64,000 nt of DNA from Paenibacillus endoradicis (GCF_024721975.1 NZ_JANQBB010000006.1:124001-188000), one strand, 5' to 3'; shown: positions 54,555-62,667, numbered from the stretch's first letter. Notes: generated by a model from the sequence alone, not told the origin. A program made the numbers and translations.

Positions 54555-54592
54555 AGGACTGCTCCTCTAAACATAGGAGAAGTCCTATTTTA
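54555..54592 (+). terminator. Terminator of the MFS gene
   Basis: AGGACT-g-CTCCT pairs with AGGAG-a-AGTCCT around an eight-base loop, followed by ATTTTATG. It lies about 170 bases after the MFS gene, after the hairpin element. Confidence 0.75.
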
Positions 54593-54644
54593 TGTTTATT
54601 TAAGGTGAACATGTTACACTAATAGAAATTTCGTCTTGAGCTTT

Positions 54645-54767
54645 AGATGTGATTTTCATAGACAGGATGAGTTTCAAGAGTCTTTTGAAAAGTTTTAGCT
54701 TACGCTTGCGATGCTACTTTTCATTGCTATGATGAGTTTCAAGATTTTTCCGAAAAGTTTTAGGAGG
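54645..54767 (+). repeat. Imperfect tandem leader repeat ending in a ribosome binding site
   Basis: Two units of roughly 60-67 bases each contain TTTTCAT, GATGAGTTTCAAGA and GAAAAGTTTTAG. The last unit runs straight into AGGAGG of the Toprim gene. The segment GAAAAGTTTTAGCTTACGCT with the next 16 bases matches the 63-bp repeats at 57955-58080 with only a few differences, although the genes are unrelated. In each unit GAAAAGT can pair with a later ACTTTTC. Confidence 0.65.
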
Positions 54768-54773
54768 ATATGT

Positions 54774-55142
54774 ATGGGTATTTCAATTATTGTTGAAGGC
54801 AAAAATGATCGCAGTAAATTGCAAAAACTACTTAATGATCAAATACGAATTTATTGTACGTATGGAACCCCTGGCTCGAATCAATTACAACGTTTGGGGC
54901 TAGATCTGCGTCATGATGAGGTCTTTTTGTTTACTGATAATGATTCTTCTGGAAGAAAAATTCGCGCCTTACTTAGCGATCTATTTCCTGATGCCACTCA
55001 TATGTATACAAGACGTGGTTATCATGGAGTAGAAGGCACCCCAAATGAATATTTAATTTTGCAAATAGAAAAAGCAGGATTAGCGGAATATCTAAAAGAT
55101 ATTGCTAACCCTGCCACAGAATGGTTAAAAGATGAATTCTAA
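54774..55142 (+). CDS. Toprim-domain protein (YusF-like)
   Basis: A small protein of about 122 residues that is essentially one Toprim domain: IIVEGKND supplies the catalytic glutamate and FTDNDSSGRKIR the D-x-D pair. It resembles the OLD/RNase M5/small-primase Toprim group, including YusF of Bacillus. A nucleic-acid cleavage or joining role is possible but unproven. ATG 54774 is fixed by AGGAGG six bases upstream; longer frames run through the leader repeats. Its stop overlaps the stop of the convergent SCO1-like gene by four bases, with no terminator between. Confidence 0.8.
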   Translation: MGISIIVEGKNDRSKLQKLLNDQIRIYCTYGTPGSNQLQRLGLDLRHDEVFLFTDNDSSGRKIRALLSDLFPDATHMYTRRGYHGVEGTPNEYLILQIEKAGLAEYLKDIANPATEWLKDEF

Positions 55143-55789
55143 TATAGTTTTTTCAACGATTTATATACATCTTCTGCAGTTAATTCTTTATCACCAGCTT
55201 CAAGATTCGGTGAAGCATTAATCCATTCACGAATGTTACCATCTTGATCGACAAGGATTAGTGGGTTGTTATGATAGAATGTTTTCGCTTCTTCATCATA
55301 CATAACCGCGACACTGAACTCTCTCGCCAATTGAATCATTTCCTCGGAAGTTTCGCCCCTTAAAAATGTCCAATGGTCAAAGTCTACACCAACTTTATTA
55401 GCAAAGTTTGTAATTACTTCAGGTGTATCCGTTACCGGGTCAAACGTAATTGAGATTATTTCAACCTCTGTTCCGAGATCACCTTTTTCCTTAAGTATTT
55501 CCTGAACTTGGCTAATTAAGAACGTTGTCGGTGGACATACATCAGGACAACTTGCAAAATAGAAATACACTAATCGAACTTTACCGTCCGTTGAATCAAG
55601 TGTAACTGGATTATTGTCCAAATCATTCAGTGTAAAATTTGGTGCTGGGTCCTTAACACTAGGAACTGCTTCTGGCTTTAAGATGTAGGTGTAAAGTAAA
55701 TAGAACCCCATTAATACGACTAAACAAGAAATTGCTATCTGAAATGCGTATTTCTTCAAAAATGCCAACACTGCTTTCCCCTTTCGCAA
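55139..55789 (-). CDS. SCO1/SenC-family copper chaperone
   Basis: A 216-residue membrane-anchored protein: one N-terminal helix (about 14-35) and an extracellular thioredoxin fold. Copper ligands are the C-x3-C in FASCPDVCPPT and the histidine in TFYHNNPLILVD. It delivers copper to the CuA site of cytochrome c oxidase. It lies one base after ctaB and is co-transcribed with it, so heme O synthesis and copper insertion are expressed together. Both would be shut off anaerobically if the Fnr box upstream of ctaB works as a repressor site (inference). Confidence 0.92.
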   Translation of the reverse strand: MRKGKAVLAFLKKYAFQIAISCLVVLMGFYLLYTYILKPEAVPSVKDPAPNFTLNDLDNNPVTLDSTDGKVRLVYFYFASCPDVCPPTTFLISQVQEILKEKGDLGTEVEIISITFDPVTDTPEVITNFANKVGVDFDHWTFLRGETSEEMIQLAREFSVAVMYDEEAKTFYHNNPLILVDQDGNIREWINASPNLEAGDKELTAEDVYKSLKKLY

Positions 55790-55790
55790 G

Positions 55791-56669
55791 TTACATTCTC
55801 GACGTATCGATGATCATTACAATAAACACAATCATTAAATAATTTACTGAAATTAAAAAATTGAATTTCGCCCACTTTTCTGTATCTTTGGCATATAAGC
55901 CCATAATGGTGTGTACAAGCCAAAAGACAGTTAAAATCGTAGAAAGAATCAAAAAGAACATACCAGTTAGATCGTAAACGTAGAACAATATAACTGTAAC
56001 TAGCATTAACACTAAGTATGGAATCATTTGAATTTTCGTACGCTTAATTCCTTTTACAACGGGCAGTAATGGAAATCCCGCTGCTCGATACTCCTCAACA
56101 CGACGAATAGCTAGTGACCAGAAATGTGCAGGCTGCCATAAGAATAAGAACGCGAATAGTAGAATAGCTCCCATATCAAATGTTTCCGTAACCGCGCAAT
56201 AACCAATTACCGGAGGCATCGCTCCTGATATACCACCAACAGAGGTACTCCATGTTGATGTTCGTTTCAACCACATCGTATAAACAACAATATAAGCAAA
56301 CCAACCAATAAGTCCTAAAATACCACATAACACATTAACTAATGTGAACAAAACAGTAACTCCAACTACACCAAGGACAATACCGTAAATCAATACTGAC
56401 ATTGGCTTCATTCTGCCCGCTGGAAGCGTACGATTTCGAGTTCGTTCCATTTTCAGGTCAAGCTCACGATCATAAAAATTATTAATAACTGTTCCAGAAG
56501 CCATCGTTAATGTACAACCAATTATCATCCATAATAATAGCCAGAAATCAAATGACCACTTGGATGCTACCCAGAAGCCTCCTATGGAAGCAAATACATT
56601 AAGACGCAGCAAACCAGGCTTAGTAAGTCCTATCAAATCTTTAAACACTTGTTGATCCTCCCGCTTCAC
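55791..56669 (-). CDS. ctaB: Protoheme IX farnesyltransferase (heme O synthase)
   Basis: A 292-residue UbiA-family prenyltransferase with about eight membrane helices. The prenyl-diphosphate site is NNFYDRELDLKMERTRNRTL (N-x3-D-x3-D), with a second aspartate-rich loop around YIVVYTMWLKRTS. It adds farnesyl to heme b to make heme O, the substrate of CtaA. It is first in the ctaB-SCO1 unit. The predicted promoter is TTGTCA-17-TATGAT on the minus strand, with a TGTGA-N6-TCACT box covering the -35. GGAGGATC precedes the start. Confidence 0.94.
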   Translation of the reverse strand: MKREDQQVFKDLIGLTKPGLLRLNVFASIGGFWVASKWSFDFWLLLWMIIGCTLTMASGTVINNFYDRELDLKMERTRNRTLPAGRMKPMSVLIYGIVLGVVGVTVLFTLVNVLCGILGLIGWFAYIVVYTMWLKRTSTWSTSVGGISGAMPPVIGYCAVTETFDMGAILLFAFLFLWQPAHFWSLAIRRVEEYRAAGFPLLPVVKGIKRTKIQMIPYLVLMLVTVILFYVYDLTGMFFLILSTILTVFWLVHTIMGLYAKDTEKWAKFNFLISVNYLMIVFIVMIIDTSRM

Positions 56670-56714
56670 GTAAAACGCTTTTCACGTTTGTCCTTCTATG
56701 TTGAATCGCTTCTA

Positions 56715-56751
56715 ATCATACCGAAAAAATGACAGTGTGACAATGTTCACT
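56715..56751 (-). promoter_or_regulatory. ctaB promoter overlapped by an Fnr box
   Basis: On the minus strand TTGTCA (56743-56738), 17 bases, TATGAT (56720-56715). TGTGACAATGTTCACT (56736-56751, + strand text) is a full match to the TGTGA-N6-TCACT form of the Bacillus Fnr site and covers the -35 hexamer, centred at -35.5. This position predicts repression, opposite to the -41.5 sites before doxX and adhE. Confidence 0.68.
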
Positions 56752-56778
56752 TGTGTTGTTCATCAATTCGTCATTCAA

Positions 56779-56801
56779 ATGTGACAGTTATACTGTCACA
56801 T
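56779..56801. promoter_or_regulatory. Perfect inverted repeat between ctaB and cwlJ
   Basis: Arms ATGTGACAGT and ACTGTCACAT (10 bp, perfect) flank a TAT spacer. It lies between the ctaB promoter and the cwlJ start. It is too widely spaced for Fnr. Another TGACAGTGTGAC stretch is 40 bases away, suggesting an operator pair. Confidence 0.6.
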
Positions 56802-56864
56802 TTAGGCAGGGTACTCCATACAATGTCATATGGATTTTTGCCTAGTTAAAGTGAAAGGAGTTGC

Positions 56865-57296
56865 ATGGACAGTATGGCAGTTATTAAAACTAATTCTGAG
56901 CAAACAAAGATGCTTGCTCGACTAATGCGAGCAGAAGCTGAAGGTGAAGGCGAACTAGGTATGCTAATGGTTGGTAACGTTGGTGTTAACCGAGTGCTTG
57001 GCGATTGTCTAGACTTTAGAAACATCCGCTCTATCCCTGATATGGTGTATCAAAATCCTGGTGGGTTTGAAGCAACCCAAAAAGGTTATTTCTACCAAAA
57101 TGCTAGAGAAAAAGATATTCGCCTTGCCGAACGTGCTATTCGAGGAGAAAGAACACATCCTGCTTCAAATGCACTGTGGTTTTTCCGTCCTGCCGGCGAT
57201 TGTCCTAGTACGTGGTATAACCAGCAAAACAGTGGCCGTTACAAAGCCCATTGCTTCTTCAAACCAACTTTTGATGATTGTAGAACCGTTTATTAA
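56865..57296 (+). CDS. cwlJ: Spore cortex-lytic cell wall hydrolase CwlJ
   Basis: A 143-residue hydrolase of the SleB/CwlJ family, at CwlJ length and without a signal peptide. The catalytic glutamate is in RAEAEGEGELGMLMVGNVGVNR, and the blocks GYFYQNAREKD and LWFFRPAGDCPSTWYNQ match CwlJ. It degrades spore cortex peptidoglycan during germination. AAAGGAG precedes ATG 56865; MAV three codons later aligns with the usual CwlJ start. CATACAAT (56817-56824) upstream resembles a SigE -10, consistent with mother-cell expression. gerQ follows, as in B. subtilis. Confidence 0.9.
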   Translation: MDSMAVIKTNSEQTKMLARLMRAEAEGEGELGMLMVGNVGVNRVLGDCLDFRNIRSIPDMVYQNPGGFEATQKGYFYQNAREKDIRLAERAIRGERTHPASNALWFFRPAGDCPSTWYNQQNSGRYKAHCFFKPTFDDCRTVY

Positions 57297-57322
57297 TTTG
57301 TCAACACGAAAGGAAGTTGTTC

Positions 57323-57745
57323 ATGAATTACTTTAATGCTTCTCCTTATTATTATCCTTATTCTTATCCTACATTCTACCGTGATGTAGAAACTATGCCT
57401 CCAATGGTACCAAGCGGAGCAGTGGTAACTCCTACGGGCGGTAACATCGTTACAGCTACACCTACTTATGAAGAATCATATGTGGAAAATATTTTGCGTC
57501 TTAATCGTGGAAAAGTGGGTACATTCTATATGACTTATGAAAATAACTCACAATGGAATGCTAAAATATTCCAAGGAATTATTGAAGCAGCTGGACGTGA
57601 TCATATTGTTGTGAGTAATCCTCAAAACGGTGAGCGTTACTTGCTTCTTATGATTAATCTTGATTATGTTACTTTCGATGAGCCAATTGCATACGAGTAT
57701 CCGTTCCATGGTCAAGTCGTAACTCCTGGTTCTCCGATGGAGTAG
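57323..57745 (+). CDS. gerQ: Spore coat protein GerQ
   Basis: A 140-residue spore coat protein. The N-terminus is Tyr/Pro-rich (FNASPYYYPYSYPTFYRDV) and the C-terminal half (ENILRLNRGKVGTFYMTYEN, then QNGERYLLLMINLDYVTFDE) is the GerQ core. GerQ is needed to place CwlJ in the spore coat and is cross-linked by transglutaminase in Bacillus. Position directly after cwlJ supports the call. ATG 57323 is chosen because AAAGGAAG lies six bases upstream. A long terminator follows. Confidence 0.93.
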   Translation: MNYFNASPYYYPYSYPTFYRDVETMPPMVPSGAVVTPTGGNIVTATPTYEESYVENILRLNRGKVGTFYMTYENNSQWNAKIFQGIIEAAGRDHIVVSNPQNGERYLLLMINLDYVTFDEPIAYEYPFHGQVVTPGSPME

Positions 57746-57758
57746 TTACAGCTTGTAA

Positions 57759-57807
57759 AATGCAATGAATGAACAATATTTCTTATTGTTCATTCATTGC
57801 ATTCTTG
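57759..57807 (+). terminator. Terminator of cwlJ-gerQ
   Basis: A perfect 20-bp stem (57759-57778 with 57784-57803) with a five-base loop, followed by CTTGTT. It is long enough to act strongly despite the short T tract. Confidence 0.88.
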
Positions 57808-57904
57808 TTACATAAATCATTTGTTTTCATTATCTATTTATTATGTAAGTAATATTTCCCAATATTTCGTGCATAATGGATGTAGACTCAAATACTTATT
57901 TGCA

Positions 57905-58096
57905 ACTTATACTTCCGATGTAAGTTTTCACCACGAGAAGTATGGCTAGACGATATGAAAAGTTTTTGCTTATGCTTCCGATGTAACTTTTTACCACGAG
58001 AAGTATGGCTAGACGATATGAAAAGTTTTTGCTTATGCTTCCGATGTAACTTTTCACCACGAGAAGTATGGCTAGACGATATGAAAAGTTTTAGGA
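57905..58096 (+). repeat. 63-bp tandem repeats forming the leader of the YfhP-like gene
   Basis: Two complete 63-bp units (57955-58017 and 58018-58080) differ by one base or so. They are preceded by a 50-base partial unit and followed by a 16-base partial unit (GAAAAGTTTTAGGA) that becomes the ribosome binding site of the next gene. The period is a multiple of three, so one frame stays open (repeating MKSFCLCFRCNF), but it has no ribosome binding site at its first ATG and is probably not coding. Each unit can form GAAAAGT/ACTTTTC. Confidence 0.85.
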
Positions 58097-58105
58097 GGTT
58101 TTATT

Positions 58106-59101
58106 TTGGATACTGCATCACATTTCGTTGTAGGAGTAGGTCTTGCTGGATTATCTCAACTTGATCCAGTTGTCATTAGTCAACCCGCTATGCAGACCGC
58201 AGTTATATTAGCAACAATTATCGGTTCACAGGCACCAGATTTTGATACGATAACCCGATTACGAAGTAATGAGATCTATATTAGACAACACCGAGGAATA
58301 TCGCACTCTATCCCTGCGGTACTATTATGGACAATCCTCATTTCCGCCTCATTTTATATGTTCTTTGATCTTAATGAAGGATATGGACATTTACTAAGTT
58401 GGACTTTGCTCGCAGTTGGCTTACATGTAGGAATGGATCTGTTCAATACATACGGTACACAGGCTCTTCGACCTTTTTCTAGAGTATGGATATCTTGGAA
58501 TATTATCCATATATTTGATCCTTTTATTTTTATTACTCATGTCATAGCGGGTATTCTTTGGATATCTCGACTTCTTGATCCTTCGTTAATATTCCCTGTT
58601 CTGTATATCGTTATCGCTATCTATTATGTAGTAAGGGTAGGTTATCATTACTATCTAAAGAGATATTTAAATGAACATATTCCCATTCATAAAAATGAAA
58701 TACTGACCATTATTCCTACAGTAAGATTTCGGATATGGCATCTTATGATTAAAATGCGGGATGGCAGTTATAAGTTAGGCACATTAAATAGAGGTAACAT
58801 TCGTTGGGTTGAGCAGATCTCTTCTGACCATCATCCTCTTATTGATAAATCACGTCAGCACCCTACAGTAGCTGCTCTTCTAAGCTTTACTAAACATACT
58901 GTTGCTCATATTACTGAACATCCTTGGGGAACTGAGGTTCGTTGGTGTGATGCTCGTTATCGACATAGAAGACAATATCCATTTGTCGCGATTGTTTTCT
59001 ATGATCACGATGAACAACCATTAGCATCTTATGTTGGTTGGTTGAATGATCAGAAACTTTACAAAAGATTGTATAACGAAGCTAAACTTTCTTCTCAATA
59101 A
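58106..59101 (+). CDS. YfhP-like membrane-bound metal-dependent hydrolase
   Basis: A 331-residue protein of the YdjM/YfhP (LexA-binding, membrane-bound hydrolase) family. Characteristic motifs are MDTASHFVVGVGL, SQAPDFDTITRL, RQHRGISHSIPA and LHVGMDLFNTYGTQ, which supply His and Asp metal ligands near membrane helices. The function is not well defined. The start is TTG 58106, strongly indicated by AGGAGG seven bases upstream and by the conserved DTASHF start. The leader is made of 63-bp tandem repeats whose last piece provides the ribosome binding site. Confidence 0.88.
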   Translation: MDTASHFVVGVGLAGLSQLDPVVISQPAMQTAVILATIIGSQAPDFDTITRLRSNEIYIRQHRGISHSIPAVLLWTILISASFYMFFDLNEGYGHLLSWTLLAVGLHVGMDLFNTYGTQALRPFSRVWISWNIIHIFDPFIFITHVIAGILWISRLLDPSLIFPVLYIVIAIYYVVRVGYHYYLKRYLNEHIPIHKNEILTIIPTVRFRIWHLMIKMRDGSYKLGTLNRGNIRWVEQISSDHHPLIDKSRQHPTVAALLSFTKHTVAHITEHPWGTEVRWCDARYRHRRQYPFVAIVFYDHDEQPLASYVGWLNDQKLYKRLYNEAKLSSQ

Positions 59102-59150
59102 TTTCAGGAATGAATTGTTTGTACTACTTTAACAAAAACCATATAATAAA

Positions 59151-59182
59151 AGAAGCTCAAGGTTCCCCTTGAGCTTCTTTCT
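59151..59182. terminator. Bidirectional terminator
   Basis: Perfect 12-bp arms AGAAGCTCAAGG and CCTTGAGCTTCT with a four-base loop, A run before and TTTCTT after; between convergent genes. Confidence 0.9.
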
Positions 59183-59208
59183 TGATTATATCGAATGAAA
59201 TAACGAGT

Positions 59209-59421
59209 TTAACGTTGTCCGCCAGACAAGTGCTGTTCAGCAATTTGTACTAGCTTACGAGTGATGTAACCACCAATTGAACCAGCTTCACGAGTAGTTA
59301 GGTTTCCGTTATATCCTTCTGGTGAAAGTTGAACACCTAGCTCCTGTGCTGCTTCCATTTTCATTTGGTTTAATGCTTGAGTTGCTTGTGGAACGATTAA
59401 TTGATTGCTTTTATTTGCCAT
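59209..59421 (-). CDS. Alpha/beta-type small acid-soluble spore protein
   Basis: A 70-residue SASP. It has both signatures of the family: the GPR protease region near MKMEAAQELGVQL and the DNA-binding block GNLTTREAGSIGGYITRKLV. It coats spore DNA and protects it from UV and heat, and is degraded on germination. GGGAGA precedes ATG 59421. Expression in the forespore by SigG is expected, but I could not identify a clear SigG promoter. A perfect TTGCAAGCTTGCAA palindrome lies 40 bases upstream. Confidence 0.95.
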   Translation of the reverse strand: MANKSNQLIVPQATQALNQMKMEAAQELGVQLSPEGYNGNLTTREAGSIGGYITRKLVQIAEQHLSGGQR

Positions 59422-59543
59422 GATGTAAATCTCCCTTCGTCCTCATAGGTAAAATTCATATTGCAAGCTTGCAAACATATTATGTGCACGAAAAAGATTA
59501 CTATACAGATTTTCTAAAACTTTTTTTTCAAAGGAGAATGAAC

Positions 59544-59735
59544 TTGTCTAAATCACTGTCTTTACTGTTCTCTTGTCTAGGAATCTTCTGCTTAGCTGGA
59601 ATGTCTATTGCAATGGCTCATAGTCTCAAGTGGGTAATTTTTTGGGGCGTTTTATCGCTTGTATCAATTGGAACGGGGTTTATGGTGAAGGTTAAACTGC
59701 GGAATAGGAACGCTCGATCCTCTCAAGAGGAATAA
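59544..59735 (+). CDS. Small two-helix membrane protein
   Basis: A 63-residue protein with two transmembrane helices separated by a short turn (LLFSCLGIFCLAGMSIAMA and WVIFWGVLSLVSIGTGFMV) and a basic tail. It resembles small DUF5325-type proteins of Bacilli, but the match is by general form only. The start is TTG 59544 because AAAGGAG lies seven bases upstream; the nearby ATG at 59538 abuts the ribosome binding site. Its 3' end overlaps the end of the convergent 133-residue gene. Confidence 0.55.
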   Translation: MSKSLSLLFSCLGIFCLAGMSIAMAHSLKWVIFWGVLSLVSIGTGFMVKVKLRNRNARSSQEE

Positions 59736-60124
59736 TCAACTAATCCGTTGCGCTTAGAATAGGGTACATAGTTCCACGTTGACATATTGTAATTGGATTC
59801 ATATAGAACACTAGCAGACCATCCTTTACGATTAGATCTTACTGAAAAATCGTATAGAATTTCTCCGTGAGTCCAATTGCGCTTCATCTTCAACGCATCG
59901 ACTGCCAAAACTCGAAAACGATCTACTTGCTCCTTCGTTAATCCCGCGCCTTCAGCTTGAACTTCATCTTCTTGAATGTGAATTGGATGATGCTTAATAC
60001 CAAACTTTCCGATTGTATCATTTCTCACAATAATTAAGACCGTACCTGCAAGAGCTCCCGTTAATTCATGCTCTAGCTGACGGAATACAAAATCAACTTG
60101 TCTTGCCAATGAAATTTCACTCAT
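59723..60124 (-). CDS. Hypothetical cytoplasmic protein
   Basis: A 133-residue soluble protein that I do not recognise. It has an N-terminal helix (SEISLARQVDFVFRQLEHEL), a beta-rich middle (TVLIIVRNDTIGKFGIKHHP) and an aromatic C-terminus (SNYNMSTWNYVPYSKR). ATG 60124 is chosen because GGGAG lies seven bases upstream; a frame extending 41 codons further has no ribosome binding site at its start and lacks a natural look. Its stop overlaps the convergent small gene by 13 bases. Confidence 0.65.
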   Translation of the reverse strand: MSEISLARQVDFVFRQLEHELTGALAGTVLIIVRNDTIGKFGIKHHPIHIQEDEVQAEGAGLTKEQVDRFRVLAVDALKMKRNWTHGEILYDFSVRSNRKGWSASVLYESNYNMSTWNYVPYSKRNGLVDYSS

Positions 60125-60378
60125 ATTATTGCTCCCTTCAAATATTTTTTGTGTAAACTCAGTTCTAATATAACTCGAATTTTGTCTTCTTGCACCGAAA
60201 GATAGCATTGTATTTTCCGAAACATTTCGTGGTATTTCTCTATTCAATGATAAGATTTGCGCAACTATTGCACTATTTTTTGCACAGTTATCTAAGAAAT
60301 ATTGACTATTAATGTCATAGACCTATTAGGAAAGTGATGCTATAATATGGATATTATTGAAAAAGGAGCGCTTACAAT

Positions 60379-61650
60379 ATGGAGAAATTTACTAATTGGT
60401 TCAATTCGTTATCCGTTAGAAGCAAGCTTGTTTTCGTTACATATTCTAACCTTTCCATTTTAACTCTGCTAGCGCTAATCACCACAATTATTATGGACCA
60501 AAATTTCACTGCATTATTAATCGTTGCCGTAATATCATATGGACTAGCTTATCCTATTATTGCTTTTGTTGAGAGTGCGATTACAGCTTCATTTGATGAG
60601 ATTCAAAGTGCTGCGAATCGAATTTCAAAAGGTGATTTTTCTCAAACTATTGATGTAACTGCAACTAATGCTGGTGAATTAGGACATACATTCAACAGTA
60701 TGGTTATCAAACTAAGAGATATATTGTCTGAATCGATGAATATTACAAGACATGTTGCAGATACAAGTCGTAGTATCTTTGAAAAAAATAACAGTATTCA
60801 ATCTACAATGGAGCAGGTAGCAGTATCTGCAACAGAGCTTGCGACTGGTGCTAATGCTATATCTGAAGACGTATCAGATATGACGGAGTCCATTAACGAG
60901 ATTGAAGTACGTGTTACGAATTATGCTAATTCTACAAAAGAAATGAATACTCGCTCTGAAGAAACTATTCAACTTGTACATAAAGGTCGTATCGCTCTTG
61001 AAAATCAAAGCGTCGGAATGAATCGTAATATCGAAGCTACAGAACAAGTTGCTGTAACGATTAAAGAATTGGCTGAAAAAGCTAAAGGAATTTCTGCAAT
61101 GACAAAAGCCATTTCAGAGATTGCAGAACAAACGAATCTACTCTCCTTGAATGCCTCTATAGAGGCAGCACGTGCAGGTGAACATGGACGTGGATTTGCC
61201 GTTGTTGCCCAAGAAGTTAGAAAATTAGCTGAAGAATCAACAGCGTCGACGAAAGAAGTATTCAATTTAGTAAAAAGCATTGATAAGGGTATTCAAGATA
61301 CGATGCACAATATGAAAGTGAATGAAGAAGTCGTTAGTTTACAAGCAGCACATATTCGTCAGACCGAAGAAATCTTCAATCAGATTGTTGAAAGTATTCA
61401 ATTCATTAGTGAACAAATATTCAAATTCTCTAAAGAAAGCGATAATATGCTTGAAAGTGCACAAAAAATTTCTTCAGCTATTCAAAGTATTTCTGCAATT
61501 ACAGAAGAGTCAGCTGCAGGTACTGAGGAAGTTTCAGCTTCGATGAACGAACAAATTCCATCTGTACAAGTCGTTGTTTCGGAAACAGAACAAATGCTTA
61601 ACATGGCAAATCAGCTTCAACGTACGATCCAAATATTCAAATTGAAATAA
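60379..61650 (+). CDS. Methyl-accepting chemotaxis protein without a large sensory domain
   Basis: A 423-residue MCP. Two N-terminal helices (about 17-40 and 44-66) are joined by only a few residues, so there is no extracellular ligand domain. They are followed by a HAMP domain (about 67-120) and a long coiled signalling domain with the hairpin tip [40 protein letters not shown]. It should couple to CheA/CheW; the signal may be membrane state or an internal cue. AAAGGAG lies ten bases before ATG 60379. It is monocistronic with a shared terminator. Confidence 0.93.
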   Translation: MEKFTNWFNSLSVRSKLVFVTYSNLSILTLLALITTIIMDQNFTALLIVAVISYGLAYPIIAFVESAITASFDEIQSAANRISKGDFSQTIDVTATNAGELGHTFNSMVIKLRDILSESMNITRHVADTSRSIFEKNNSIQSTMEQVAVSATELATGANAISEDVSDMTESINEIEVRVTNYANSTKEMNTRSEETIQLVHKGRIALENQSVGMNRNIEATEQVAVTIKELAEKAKGISAMTKAISEIAEQTNLLSLNASIEAARAGEHGRGFAVVAQEVRKLAEESTASTKEVFNLVKSIDKGIQDTMHNMKVNEEVVSLQAAHIRQTEEIFNQIVESIQFISEQIFKFSKESDNMLESAQKISSAIQSISAITEESAAGTEEVSASMNEQIPSVQVVVSETEQMLNMANQLQRTIQIFKLK

Positions 61651-61721
61651 TTAGGCGTTCATATTCGATGTCAAGTTACCTTCGATGCCCATCTTCGTGA
61701 TCAAAGCCTATTCATAATGAA

Positions 61722-61756
61722 AAGCCTTCCTTGAGATTCAAGGAAGGCTTTTTTCA
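61722..61756. terminator. Bidirectional terminator after the MCP gene
   Basis: A perfect 13-bp stem AAGCCTTCCTTGA/TCAAGGAAGGCTT with a three-base loop followed by TTTTTT on the + strand. The minus-strand CAP gene converges on it. Confidence 0.92.
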
Positions 61757-61785
61757 CCATATTGGTACAAATATGTTATTATTTA

Positions 61786-62667
61786 TTAACCGATGAAGAT
61801 TTGAACCCATTTACCGTTCACATATCCTACACCAATTTTTGTAAAGTTAGCACTTAAAATATTTGCTCTATGTCCTGAACTGTTCATCCAATCGTTCATT
61901 ACTTGAGCCGCCGATGTTTGACCAGTAGCAATATTTTCACCTGCATATGAATACGAAACACCGTATGTTTTCAACATATCGAATGGAGACCCATAAGTCG
62001 GTGATGTATGGCTAAAGTAATTATTAACATCCATATCTCTTGCTTTTTCCATTGCTACAGTATTAAGACTAGTGTCCAATGTTAATGCTGATAAGCCAGC
62101 TGAAGAACGTTGTGCATTAACCAAACTCAAAATTTCCTTCTGAGTTGCAGAAGCATTAGAATTCCCTGCATCAGGAGCTGGAGTTGCAGTTGGTTTTACC
62201 GTCGGTGTTGGTGTCGCCGTTGGTTTCACAGTTGCTGTTGGCTTAACTGTTGCCGTTGGCGTTACTGTCGCTGTTGGTTTAACTGTTGCTGTAGGTGTTA
62301 CTGTAGGTGTTACTGTCGCTGTTGGTTTTACAGTTGCTGTAGGCGTTACTGTTGCAGTTGGTGCCACTGTCGCTGTTGGAACAGGTGTAACTTCAGGTTT
62401 AAGATTAGGTACATATATGCAGAACCCAGATTGAAGATTAAGTTTCCAATCACCAACTGTAATCGTTGTTTGACTTGAATCAGATAGCTTACTAAGTAGA
62501 CTATTCATAAGATTAGATTGCCAATTCGATGTATAAGATTGCTTATTCATGTCAATCTTAGTAATATTAGAAGCTGCATCTACACTAGCACCCGTTAAAG
62601 TTGATGCACTAATAAGTGCGGTTGCCACAAATGTTGCGACACCCAATTTCCATTTTTGATTTGCCAT
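61786..62667 (-). CDS. Secreted CAP-domain (YkwD-like) protein with Thr/Pro repeats
   Basis: A 293-residue exported protein. The signal peptide ends near GASVDAAS. A middle segment (about residues 92-168) is made of degenerate PTATV-K/T units, typical of an extended O-glycosylated wall-spanning stalk. The C-terminal CAP/SCP domain (about 175-293) contains LSLVNAQRSSAGL, YFSHTSPTYGSPF, GENIATGQTSA and WMNSSGHRANILSANFTKIG with the usual His and Glu cavity residues. The function of bacterial CAP proteins is unclear. AGGAGG lies eight bases before ATG 62667. A perfect cre box is 144 bases upstream. Confidence 0.9.
   Translation of the reverse strand: MANQKWKLGVATFVATALISASTLTGASVDAASNITKIDMNKQSYTSNWQSNLMNSLLSKLSDSSQTTITVGDWKLNLQSGFCIYVPNLKPEVTPVPTATVAPTATVTPTATVKPTATVTPTVTPTATVKPTATVTPTATVKPTATVKPTATPTPTVKPTATPAPDAGNSNASATQKEILSLVNAQRSSAGLSALTLDTSLNTVAMEKARDMDVNNYFSHTSPTYGSPFDMLKTYGVSYSYAGENIATGQTSAAQVMNDWMNSSGHRANILSANFTKIGVGYVNGKWVQIFIG

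Noticed and set aside
57955..58164. Open frame of 69 codons with a repeating 21-residue unit
   Set aside because: It is produced by the 63-bp tandem repeat, whose length is a multiple of three. Its first ATG has no ribosome binding site and the frame overlaps the start of the YfhP-like gene.
59461..59474. TTGCAAGCTTGCAA palindrome upstream of the SASP gene
   Set aside because: Perfect but short, AT-rich and self-complementary by simple symmetry; no promoter element is aligned to it, so it is only mentioned with the gene.
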